Shown here: positions 50,601 through 61,791 of the stretch, one piece after another
Numbering within the stretch: position 1 is the first letter of the stretch
How the letters are laid out: every line of letters starts with the position of its first letter
Assembly (NCBI RefSeq): GCF_947172395.1
Contig: NC_069087.1
Location: 13,101,107 to 13,165,106 of the forward strand
Source: Bicyclus anynana
Taxonomy: Eukaryota; Arthropoda; Insecta; Lepidoptera; Nymphalidae
Direction of reading: 5' to 3'
DNA: 64,000 bases
The notes under the pieces: generated by a model
Database searches by the model: none
What the model was told of the DNA's origin: nothing
The model's input: only the letters and a program-made list of their open reading frames with translations
Program-made: the position numbers and the translations under genes

Positions 50601-53600
50601 ACTTAATTTAAATATCATGTATTTTTTCAAATTTTCCAATCGTCAAATTTTAATATTTTTGTCAAACGCTCCGTTTGTAAGGGATTTGCTATAATGACGT
50701 CATGAAACAGATGAAATACAGACCACAGCCGACCGACGTTTTGGCTCATATTGTCAAAAAATATATAAAAATTAAAATTTTCATGTAATCTCGTCGTCTT
50801 AATATAATATGATATTTTTTTTCAATCTACTATAGATAATGAACAATATAATATCATTTAAAAAAGTTTAACTAGCATAACAAGGATTTTGGAGCGTGGT
50901 TATTTACACTTTATACTTAGATTGAGGATCCTTAAAAACTGCTACCACCCAAAGTGACGGTCCAAGCTCCATAAGTATTTACGCTGTTAAAAGTCCAATA
51001 CTAAAAATATCAATGTCCGTTTTTTCAATTATTGATCTCCAATTCAAAAGTAGGCATGCACACATTAAATAAAACCATTCTGTTTCTTCAGTACTGTATT
51101 TGAAAATGTAGAGAAATTTATAACATCTGAGTATTTAATAATAAGTATAGTTAATTGTTATTTTTAAAAATTAAGTAGTTTAATTTTAGGTTTTAAGTTG
51201 CTTAATCGTACTCGTATATTGTGTTCTATATTTTTCTGTTATTATTCAGGAATCCGGCGAATGTTAATTCAAAATTATGCGACCATTTCACTGATCCAAA
51301 ACTAAACACTGCACCGTCAGACGATGGCGAAGAGAACATAGAAGTAAGTATTTAACTTTTAATTAAACCCAGGTTAGATTTTTTTTTAACTTAAACTGAG
51401 TAATTTACATTTAAGATTGAACCCGACGAGACTGCCTACGTACGATTCACTCCAAACTCACAAATATCAGACTCGGATTACGCCAACGAAGTGTACAATC
51501 CTCCATTTACACCAGAAGAAGATCCATCCACCTATTTAGCACAAGGTATACAAAAATTCAATCCATATTCTATTGCATGTTTTTATCAGCTATTTACTAA
51601 AAACTTTATTTAATAGGACAAATGCCAACCATTAACGAAGAACCAGAAAATGGAGACCCAAGTGACAAATTACGGGACCTAATGCTCATGACTGGTATAG
51701 AAGAATCACCAGTTATAATGCCTTTCGAAGGCTTTCGTGAACGTATTCAAGCTGAACAAATGGCAAGAGATGCTAAAGATTCAGTTCCTAATGAGTATGT
51801 TGATAAAGAGAAAAAGTCTCTAGCAGAGACGAAGTTTGAACGGCCTACTAGTGACAATGATTTCAAGGACGAAGAACGTCTAGGAGCTCATTTCAGACAG
51901 TTTAAGACCAAACCTCAACCAAACACCGCAGAATATCTTGTTGGCAATCAATTCTCACCTTTAGATGCCGAGGTACGATCAAATGCTTTGGAAAAGTATA
52001 AACAAAGTTTTGCCGAAAAGAATTTTCCTTTCGAATATGAAAATCCAGGTGATATACAAGAACCACGAGTCTATTTTGAAGAGGATAGTGCTGATGAATT
52101 TCCTGTAGACACTGGTAGTGGAGACATAGATCCTTATAACAGAAAAGGTAATAACTTGGTTTTATTTAAGTTTTCTTTTTAATTATACTTTTCTTGCTAA
52201 CATGTAACCTGAATTTACAGAATCGAATACTAAATTGCGTAATCCTAAATACAGAGAATATTTAATGAATTATTGGCGCGAACTAACCGCAGCCCGCTTG
52301 AATGCTAAAGAAAATATGTATGCTGAAGGTGGTCCTTTAAAGCCTGACGAATTGCAGGGTAAGCTTTTCCGAAATCAACAAAACATAGTACTTATTGGTT
52401 TATATGAGTTTTGTTACTTTTTATTATTTGATTAAAGGCACAATGATAGACTTTCAGAATTTCACTCTATGAAAAACCGGGACAAGTTGAGAAATGTGAA
52501 TAGCCTTAAATATATTTCAGTTCTTTTTCTTTTTTCGACACTTGTTAATTTAGGCACTTAACACAAATAACTCTGTCCAGGGAAGACATTCTAATTAAAA
52601 CGAAACTTTACAAAATATGCTGACAATGTTTCAGGTGACAATACAAATTTTTATTTATCAGAAGATTTTCAAGATTTACTTAATAGAGAATGGGGCTTTA
52701 AGCGTAGGGAAAGAGACGATGTTAAAAAGCCCGGTCCGCGTCTGGACGCGAAAACTTTAATGATATTGTACAACAATAAATCAGTGACAGGTTAGTGTCA
52801 CGGCGGCTAAATTGTCTATCTCGATGTGCCCTATAATAGATTCCAGTTTGAGCTGAATTTGCGACAAATGATCGTTCCTTTTGATTTTCTGAATTGCACT
52901 GCCACCTTCGTACCTAGAATGTCTGCACTAAGTGTTTCCCTAAGCCGCACACTTTTTTTAAAACACAATACGCATGAGACTCTATCGATCCCCTTTTAAG
53001 TATTATATGTATTCTATTTTATGTAATATTGATTTGAGTGGTTTTCTACAAATTATATTTTTTATTATTTATGCTACATTCGTCAATGTATACTGAAAAT
53101 AATATCAAACCTAATAATACAAATAGGCACTTACAAGTGCAACATTTATAATTTAATTGTACCGAATTATGGTTAAACAACATTTATTCAAATATGATGT
53201 CTTAATTGAATATAATTCGATTTTTATATATTTACTGTTGGAAAGGGGACTTCTTGTCAATTAATGTAACTTAAACAGCTGAAACATGCATGATGTCTTT
53301 TCTGTCGTTGTATAAATGTGCTTATCTACTTTAATTTGTAATTCTATACATTTTCTACTTTTTCAGCACAAAAGTCAGCCAACCAACATCATTCGAGTAA
53401 ACCAAACCATAACCACAACGATTATGACTACGACCCTTCGTACACGTTCGTCACTTTCCACAATAGGTATTGCGTTGTTAATGATGTGATGTATTGTAAT
53501 TTTTGGCCAAGCTTTCGATATCGCTTGCCTATAATGCTAATACTTTTACCCCAGGTTCCTTACTGACTGGGCAAAGGGCATGTCTTTCATCGAAAGACTC

Positions 53601-56600
53601 GAACAGATGCTGGGCTTAGAGAAAAATACTTTTACCAATCCTCGGTAATTTTCTTCATTGTTGTTCGTATTTAGCTGCACGATATATAGTATGATTAAAA
53701 TTTTAAGGGTATTCATTAATCACGAAATGTTAATGACAGGGTCGACCCATATGAAGTGACGTTTAAGGTGGAAAAAAATAGCAAGGGATACGATGCAGCC
53801 GAAGTTGGGAAGAGGATCGGTAAGATATTTCCAATAATTTTTAATGTGTTTGCTGATTAGCGTTATATCTTTTTGTTTCTATTTTAGATGCTATCAAAGA
53901 CCAAGTCCGAGTAGAAACTGGGGCGCAAATAGATACTATTGGCATAGGAGACCGGGTAAGAGACTGTTTCGTTAATATATATATTACCAAGAGATTTTCA
54001 TTTTAATATCGTGTATAATTTGCTTATGTTTTACTTCTAGAGTAAACATCCAGTCATCAGTCACCCAATAGTCCAAGAACCTCGATTCTTCGGGTTATCA
54101 CTGCCAGTACTTTTCGCTCTGATTGGAAGTATGTCCGTACTAATCGTGGGTGCAGTGATCGTTGCAGTTATGTTGAGACATGACATCATGGGCTCTAAAC
54201 GCAAAATGCAAGGACTTGCGTCAGCCGCTGAGATAGATGCTGAAGCCACCAGAGATTATCAGGTAAAATTACTTTAATACTTACACAAATTAATAAACTC
54301 AATCTACGTGGGATTAAACACAAGCATATCTACTTTTTTAAAGAAGCTGATTTTCGCTTGATTTCTTAATACAGTTCGTTCGAAGGTCTCGTTTATACGC
54401 GGTTAAGATTTATTTAATAGTTATAAAATGAAATGAATAATTAGGAACTTTGTCGTGCCCGAATGTCGGGCAAATGGACGGGACAGCAGACGGCAGCAGC
54501 ACCCCCGCACCCCGCTGAACCACCGCAGCGTATCACGTCACTCTCCCGGGAACCTGATGGAAACTCTCCATCTACACGCTCAAGTACTTCTTCGTGGTGA
54601 GTTTCATTAATTATTCTAAGCTTCTTTTGACCTAGAGTCCTGTAAAATTAATGACTTAACGAGCATTTTATTACATTTTTTTTACTTTACACAGGAGTGA
54701 GGAACCGGCCCTTACTAACATGGACATATCTACTGGACACATGGTTTTGGTAAGTTTCGTCTAAATCTTTTTGACTGAATATTTTCGAGTACCTCTATTT
54801 TAAATTTTTTTCAGGCTTACATGGAAGACCATCTTCGTAACAAGGACCGTCTTGAGCAAGAATGGCGAGCTCTATGCGCGTATGAGGCTGAACCTTGCGT
54901 CACCGCTGCAGCCCTGAAGGCAGAAAATAATGGAAAGAATCGTTACGCTGACGTTTTGCCCTATGACCATTCGAGGGTTACACTTAACACGCTGTCCAAC
55001 CATCTTGGATCTGATTATATTAACGCTTCTACTATCGTGAGTAGCCTATTTATCGTGATACACTTGCAAGACTGCTTAACCAATTGGATTAATAAATCGT
55101 AATTAATGTTTTCTTCTTAGACTGACCACGATCCGCGTAACCCAGCATACATCGCTGCTGCTGGACCCCTCGCTAATACTACCCCCGACTTTTGGCAATT
55201 AGTCTGGGAACAAGGCAGCGTCGTTATGGTCATGCTTACTCGTCTCACCGAGAATGGACAGCAACTTTGCCATCGATATTGGCCTGAGGAGGGATCTGAG
55301 CTGTATCATATCTATGAGGTACATTCTTTTTTTATTTGTTACGACGTCAGCAAAGACAACTTTGATGGCTTCTTTTCTCAATCACGTGTGTAGAGGTAGA
55401 GTCATGTTAATATTGCTTTTACACAGTTCGTCTGTTTCATAGGCAATTTGACGCGATGAGGTTCCTATGGAGTAACAAATTTTTTTAGTGACACAAATTT
55501 AATTACAGAAATTTTAAGATTAATTAGTTAGTCAACAATAATGCAGCGAAAGTTTTTATTTTTATTGTATTGATGTATGTTTCCAGGTGCATCTAGTCAG
55601 TGAGCATATTTGGTGTGACGACTACTTGGTGCGCAGCTTCTATCTGAAAAACCAACGCACAGGCGATACCCGGACCGTTACACAATTCCATTTCTTGTCC
55701 TGGCCAGAGAACGGTGTGCCATCTTCTACGAAGGCTTTGCTTGAATTTAGGAGGTAATGATCCTAAAAATCTAATCTCTCATGAATAAATTGCGTAATTT
55801 TCACATTCTGTGTTATTGAATTATTTGTACGTAACAAGACATTATTTACAAAATTAAGACAAAATTCAGATTTTTATAATCAGTCTTTAATAATATTGAA
55901 AACTTGACCATGGTCCTAAATATACTTGAGTTATGTTACAGGAAAGTGAATAAATCGTATCGTGGAAGGTCTTGCCCGATAGTCGTCCACTGCAGGTAAG
56001 ATTTATCGTAAAGTTATTTGATCTTAATTAAACTAAGATATATTTTTACCTACTTTTTAAAAAGAAATGCAAACATACCAAAGATTAATGGCCTATGACC
56101 GATCACCACTTATTAAAATGATACCGCAGCTTATGATCTTAATATATAGAGAGAGTTTTTTTAAACCATTGGTTTCCAAATTGTCTCTATAAACCACTAT
56201 CGGCATACAAGACAAGACATACTTTATATACACCGTATTTACACTGTTTTATATGTTATCGTTTCAGTGACGGAGCAGGCCGCACTGGAACATACTGCTT
56301 GATCGACATGGTACTGAACCGCATGGCCAAAGGCGCTAAGGAGATTGACATCGCCGCAACGCTGGAGCACATCCGTGACCAGCGACCACGCACTGTCGCC
56401 ACTAAACAACAGTTCGAATTTGTATTAATGGCCGTCGCTGAAGAGGTAATTCTTACAAATTTATTAGGTGCATAGGTATCTACTACCTATCAATTGTATA
56501 AAATTTACGTATACAAAAATTTCTTGCCACGACATTTGTAATCGAACTCCTGCGAAACAGCTAGATCGATTTTAATGCCTTTTTATCGAAGGTATTTTTT

Positions 56601-57661
56601 AGGTATGACAATATGTAAAGTATTTTCTATACACCTACCCCGACCTCCAATTTTTATTAAAGTGCTCTTAAAAAAGTCTTTTAAAACGATTTTTTTAGTG
56701 ATAGAAATATTATAATTAAATTTTGAAGTTACTAACATAAGGCACTTAAATAGACCTATCATAATGTATAAATAATAATAATATTTTTTTTAAAATTTCA
56801 TAATTGAAGAATAATGAAGTATTACTTAAGAGTAGATAAAATATTTTAACTTTAAAGTAAAAATGAATTCATTTTTTTGGCGGCGAATTTTAATATCGTT
56901 CTGGGCGGCGAAAATGCACGCTACGCTACTGACTAGAAATTACCTAGACGTAGTTACTTTTAGACATACTTATCGTGCATGACATTAATTACGACAATTA
57001 ATATCAAAATTATACATTTGTCCGCATTAGTTTACGTATAGTAGGTTTTATTTCTCTCTAATTATTTTAATAATTTCCCCGTCTAATATTCAAACATTTT
57101 CCTTACCCTAAAAATAGTTTTAATCTCAGAATACAGAGTTTTACCGTATTCTGAGGTTTTAATGACCGCGACACACGTTTCCATAGGAACGACAGCAGAT
57201 CTTCACCATTAATTAATATTTCATTGTAGTTAATATTTTATAATTAAACGCAAAGGAACAAGTCTCTAAACCCAAAGTTGTTTGATTATAGCTACATAGA
57301 TTATACTTACCTATGTTGTTGGTTTTTGTTTTGTGTAACCATTTATTTAAAAAAAACTAAACTGATTTTCATTAAAATTAACAATATTTATTGTAATTTA
57401 TGGTTTAAGGCTTATAGAAATGATTATTATTCAATGTGTGAGATACTAACAAAACAATATCTTAGCTATTGATATTCTACTACTATAATACGATACAAAG
57501 CATCTAAGGCTTCATCAGCTCATTTAAATAAAAAAATACTCATGTTACAGGTGCACGCTATATTGAAAGCTCTGCCAGCACATTTACAACAACTGCAAGA
57601 GAAGAAAGAAAAGGACAAGGAAAAAGAAAAAGAGGGCACTGAAAAGGAGAAACCAAACTAA
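47617..57661 (+). CDS. IA-2: IA-2 (PTPRN-type) receptor pseudophosphatase of dense-core vesicles
   Basis: Twenty-two coding exons with consistent phases (47617-47701, 48399-48452, 48977-49040, 50091-50225, 51250-51343, 51416-51545, 51617-52147, 52221-52358, 52635-52790, 53367-53466, 53555-53644, 53740-53819, 53888-53955, 54041-54262, 54445-54596, 54695-54749, 54815-55036, 55121-55318, 55587-55753, 55942-55995, 56268-56445, 57551-57661) give 1027 residues. In order they show a signal peptide (LWALALFCTLAPSHA), a RESP18-like Cys region (GCLFSSSLC...CYDDYAFGKC), an acidic luminal domain, one membrane segment (about 591-620) and one tyrosine-phosphatase domain (about 719-985). The loop HCSDGAGRTG (930-939) has Asp933 for the usual Ala, and the WPD loop reads WPEN (897-900), as expected of the catalytically dead IA-2 family. 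The tail is Lys/Glu-rich. In animals IA-2 controls neuropeptide and insulin-like peptide secretory granules. Confidence 0.93.
48299..48320. repeat. Poly(C) run
   Basis: About 18 consecutive C on plus between GGGGCAGCTG and TGCCCATAAC, about 80 bp before IA-2 exon 2. The surrounding text resembles the end of a CAGTGGCG-type MITE. Confidence 0.7.
48470..48662. mobile_element. hAT-like MITE, decayed copy
   Basis: Starts CAGTGTCGTAGCTAGG and shares CTAAACTGGTTAGGTTTTAT and AAGATTCGAGGGCCCC with 18899-19180. The right end is mutated. It begins 18 bp after IA-2 exon 2. Confidence 0.6.
49255..49440 (-). repeat. Degenerate Helitron-like repeat
   Basis: Contains TTTCACCCGCACAGTTCCCA, an AACAAACAAACAAACAAA tract and TTATAATTAG in the order of a reversed Lep1-like Helitron, with large divergence. 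It lies in IA-2 intron 3. Confidence 0.45.
49622..49935 (-). mobile_element. Complete tRNA-derived SINE (family A)
   Basis: The minus strand begins with a tRNA-like head, GCCTCCGTGGCGCAGTGGTA, with B-box GGTTCGATCCCCGGC. The body contains ACGGCCGAAG-type and TACGATGCCGTGTAGAAACC blocks and ends GTAGTCAAGGGCTAACTTGT. It lies in IA-2 intron 3 and is the reference copy for the partial ones listed elsewhere. Confidence 0.75.
50307..50455. mobile_element. 149-bp MITE with 46-bp inverted repeats
   Basis: TAGACTACAAGCCCTTGAAC at the left and GTTCAAGGGCTTGTAGTCTA at the right continue inward as a near-perfect inverted repeat to GAAATGAACCAAC / GTTGGTTCATTTC. It lies in IA-2 intron 4, 81 bp after exon 4. 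The target duplication is unclear (GTA on both sides). Confidence 0.65.
50490..50800 (-). repeat. Dispersed repeat (family G), inverted copy
   Basis: Reverse complement of the family at 38050-38310, sharing TGTCAAACGCTCCGTTTG, TGACGTCATGAAACA and ATATCGATATTAATTAAT. It lies in IA-2 intron 4. Confidence 0.6.
56446..57550. other. IA-2 intron 21
   Basis: AT-rich and 1.1 kb long. It holds a short piece resembling a MITE terminus (GGCGGCGAAAATGCACGCTA, 56910) and a hairpin AATCTCAGAATAC / GTATTCTGAGGTTT near 57125-57165. No exon was seen. Confidence 0.5.
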
Positions 57662-58910
57662 ACTCACCGCTTTTGCTGACATGACTTTGTTAAGAAAAAT
57701 TAGCGACGGCTCTAGCAGAAACCGAGGATTAATTATTTAAAAAATAAGTTTAATTATTTAATTACATTAACAAGTTAGTTCATCAATTTCTTGCATATTA
57801 ATAATAAATCAGTATAATTTTTTGTTTTCGTAAATTAAAAGTAACCTAGGGCCGACTCTGATTAAAATAACGTTTAAATTTAATAATTATAATATTGTCG
57901 TTCAAATATTTTTATTGAAGTTCCAAGTTGAGAATCTTTGTATGATTTTGTTTATTTTGATAACCATACAGATTTAGCTAAGGTATAAAGGCCTATTTGA
58001 AATTCATATTTTCCGAATATTATTATTGTTAATAGATAAATCTTTACTCGGAGTTTGAGCAAATGATCTGTACTTCAAAATATCTCTTTAATAAACTTTT
58101 AATATATTATGTTTATGAAGGTTCTCAACTTGGGTCTAATATTTTATTCAATTTATGTATAAGTGTTTATGCGTGTTTCGCGTACAATTTTGGTTAAGAA
58201 AACTTTAATGCTGTAACTAAATGTTATATTTTGCTAATGTATGCAAAAACAGCGAAACTGTAGTCATTGCAATGTAACGCTGTTTTAATATTAAGCCCCT
58301 TTATGTTATAATAATAGAAAAGTGGTACTATTTACTTAAATGACATTTCTAAAGTTATTTTTCTAAGCTTACAGAATTTGCATATTTTCATAAAAATTCA
58401 GTAATATCAGAAATCTACCTACTAAAAATCCTGACCATAAAATGTAACAAATATGTTTAAGGATCATTATAGTCAATTTAAAAAGTGTAATGTCTGCAAA
58501 AATAGAAACTATTTTTACTGGACTTATAAAATTATTAACATATTATTATTTGCATTAATGCTACGTTCGTAGTTACGTTACGTGTTAAATTGAAAATATT
58601 ATATTATAATATAATTATTATTATTGTACGTGTAATTTGCCTAACAATATTAGATACCAATTAATATATCAAGGACTTCGTTGATTGTACAAATACAAAA
58701 CGATAGCTTGTGTTTGATTCACTTAGATTGAAACTAGTTGTTAAAGAAATATTATTAATACTGTTACCTTATTTATTGATCAATTTGTTATAATTAATGA
58801 AATACGTATATTATGTATGTATATTTAAATTTATGTAGGTATGTTTGTAAAACGAACGCTAAATTTTAATCTGAGATGTCTTTTTTTTAAAGAATAAAAT
58901 AATGGACTTG
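57662..58910 (+). other. IA-2 3' UTR, probable
   Basis: AT-rich sequence with stops in all frames. Candidate polyadenylation signals include AATAAA at about 57800 (TAATAATAAATC) and the AGAATAAAATAATGG near 58893. The real site cannot be chosen from sequence alone. Confidence 0.4.
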
Positions 58911-59329
58911 GCGAATAGGAAATAAATTAAAAAAGAAACATAAAACAAACATTAGCTATGTCGATTCATATCCCAAAAAACGGTATACCTGATAAATTTA
59001 ATCAGATAAATGAGATAAAATAATATTTACAGACTAGCGGAAACAATAGAGATCGTAGTACCTACTTATCTGTGTACTATTTACCTATATACCTAAAGTT
59101 ATATTTATTGCATACTATGGAAAAAATGTAAAAAAAAATATTACTTACCATGAAACATTATTGTAGTTTAGACATAAGAGAAAATATATTTAACCTGTAT
59201 TTCTGTATGAAATTATATGTAGTTTTTATGTGAATGACGGATTGGTGGATTTGATTACCTATTAAAACATTTTAGGGAAAAAACAGTCCTTGTTCCTTCC
59301 TTCTTAATATTATCCTTTTAATTTATTTA

Positions 59330-59505
59330 CAGAGAACTATAGCACACACCGCGTTGTCACCTGTGTAGTTCCCGTTCCCGAATGAATACTGGGATACAAA
59401 TATAGCCTACTAACTGAAAATGTAGCTTTCTAATAGTCAATTTTTTTAAATTGGTCGAGTACTAGTTTTTGAATTATATCGTAACTTCTATAATATTAGT
59501 TTAAA
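59330..59505 (-). repeat. Degenerate Helitron-like repeat
   Basis: GCACACACCGCGTTGTCACC, TAGTTCCCGTTCCCG and a right end CTTCTATAATATTAGT follow the order of a reversed Helitron of the Lep1-like group. Confidence 0.45.
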
Positions 59506-59613
59506 TTGAGAATTTGACGTGCATTTTAACGTAACTACCATCAAAAAATACATATAAATAGTACACCAGTGAAAAGATTGATCTGGCTAAAAAACAAAAC
59601 ATGCTGTTCGCTG

Positions 59614-59949
59614 GCGTGGTTATGTTTTAAAAGTTGTTTTTGGTAAGTCGGATAGGCAGGCAGATACATAATTGAATCTAAAGCACAATATTTTTATTTT
59701 AAACATATAGGTATTTTATGTATTTAATTATCCATACATTATATTAAAATATTCCTACTTATTTATATATTATAGGTATATGCGTGGTTATGTTTTAATA
59801 GTTGTTTTTGGTAAGTCGGATAGGCAGGCAGATACATAATTGAATCTAAAGCACAATATTTTTATTTTAAACATATAGGTATTTTATGTATTTAATTATC
59901 CATACATTATATTAAAATATTCCTACTTATTTATATATTATAGGTATAT
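59614..59949 (+). repeat. Tandem duplication, 2 x 168 bp
   Basis: Units 59614-59781 and 59782-59949, both starting GCGTGGTTATGTTTTAA, differ at essentially one base (AAAAGTTG versus AATAGTTG). No coding content. The near identity implies a recent event, unless it is an assembly artefact. Confidence 0.85.
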
Positions 59950-60389
59950 TTTTGTAATGTATTATATATTTTTTAATCCTTTTAATTTTCTTGAATAATT
60001 GAATATACCGATTAGAGCGAAATTAAATAGAAGTACCTAATAAGATCGGACGAAGCCATGCTCGTACGTAATACCTACTTATCTCTGCGTATTCGAATCA
60101 GAAATGGGGACCAAAGTTACCGGTAGCTCTACGAGTCTCGATACTGCAGTTGGCGGGATGTAGAATTTGTAAACTTCTTCGGGGTCCTGAGGTGCTGGAT
60201 TGGCGACCCTTCACTGAAAAACGCAATGTTAATCAACCCCCAAATAAATGAGTTTCAAATACATCTCTATCTCTATGTGTCTAACACAATACTATAGAAA
60301 GAGACGGATAGTGGTGAATTCAAAACTCACACTTACGACTCATAACATCGTTACAGAATAGCCCTACTGATCACCTATATCACCTAAAA

Positions 60390-60572
60390 TCTATACTAAT
60401 ATTATAAAGCTGAAGAGTTTGTTTGTTTGGTTGAACGCACTAATCTCAGAAACTACTGGTCCGATTTGAAAAATTGTCGCAGCCCATTTATCGAGAAAGG
60501 ATAAATATATGTTATCCCTGTATTCCTACGGGAACGGATACCACGCGGGTGAAATCACGCGACGTCAGCTAG
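60390..60572 (+). mobile_element. Lep1-like Helitron
   Basis: Runs from TCTATACTAATATTATAAAG to GACGTCAGCTAG, flanked by A and T, with a short internal deletion (the GTTAGATAGCCC block is reduced). It lies in the intergenic region between IA-2 and GLOD4. A family 2 Helitron terminus (CTAGCGGACTTCGTCCG) follows at about 60705. Confidence 0.75.
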
Positions 60573-60959
60573 TATCCTATAATCTTATTCGTTTCATTTG
60601 AATTCAACCTGTACTTTCAGCGTGATGCCCAGTCAACAAGAATACGTATAGATATAGATTCAATAGGTACCAACATGGCATTTCCATTATACTTATTATA
60701 TTACTAGCGGACTTCGTCCGAGTGGAATTCGGATTTTCACAAATTCCGCAGGAACTATGGATTTTTTCGAGATTCAAAGTGGTCTATACTCGTATATTGC
60801 TCAATTATTACTACACCTACCCTAGCCTTACCTTACCAGTAACCCTTTCAGTAGGTAGTTTCGGAGCCTATTCAAACAAACAATCTTTCCTCTTTAGAAT
60901 GTTAGTAGATAAAGAAGTACTCTTACCAAGCTAGTAGATGACTAGATAGGTAGGTGCTA

Positions 60960-61791
60960 TAAGGAAAATGTCTGGAAACAATACTTATTATCAATAGGCA
61001 TTACGTGACAAAATATTGTCTGGCAAATAGTAGTGATGTGAGTAGGTTTATAAATATTGATAACAATTTATACTCAGCTAGATTATTGAAAAAGTGGATA
61101 GACACCCTAGGTATCAATTTTATTATTTGTATATAATTATTAGGTAATTAGATTTCATGAAAATCGGTCTACTTCTGTAAATTTTTCACATATCTATAAA
61201 TCAAACGGTAGAAGGCGGGGGAAACACTTGAACCTAAATAAATTGCGCTTAAAACCTTAATATTTTACAAAGGAATCATTCATTAAATAATGTTACTAGA
61301 CCCGCCATATATTTAAAGACCTATCAATCAGCGACCCACACTATGAGATAATAAAAAAAAATATTCAGGAGTCTTTAGAGAAATATTTAGTTCTATTGAT
61401 ATAATTTACTTTGTTGGTCGAATGTGGTAGCAGTGTGTATAGATTTCTCATACTTTTTGCAATCCGGACCGGCCGCGCCGCGTCACCGTCAGTCTATACT
61501 TACTCTACTCTTTGCGTCAGTCAGTCTCATTCCATTAATCAATAGTGATTTGTCTGTTTCTTGTTCATTCGTTAATCGTTTTCGTTGTTGAACGTTACCT
61601 TGATTTGATATTTCGAATCTCGAATCGAACTGTCAAATTGACATTTATTTTTGAAGTGAAGTGAAAGTGCCGACAGTTTGAATTGATTTTTTATTCTCTA
61701 ATATTTTAAAAATTAATAGAAAAAGTTCCACTGTTGGGAAAATATTAAGAATTTTTTCATTTAATAATCAAGATAAAAAACTTTGATAATC
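60960..61791 (+). promoter_or_regulatory. GLOD4 upstream region and 5' UTR
   Basis: Mostly AT-rich, with a GC-rich patch at 61465-61490 (GGACCGGCCGCGCCGCGTCA) followed by initiator-like TCAGT motifs (61489-61530). Transcription probably starts there, giving a leader of about 250-300 nt. No TATA box is convincing. Confidence 0.35.
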
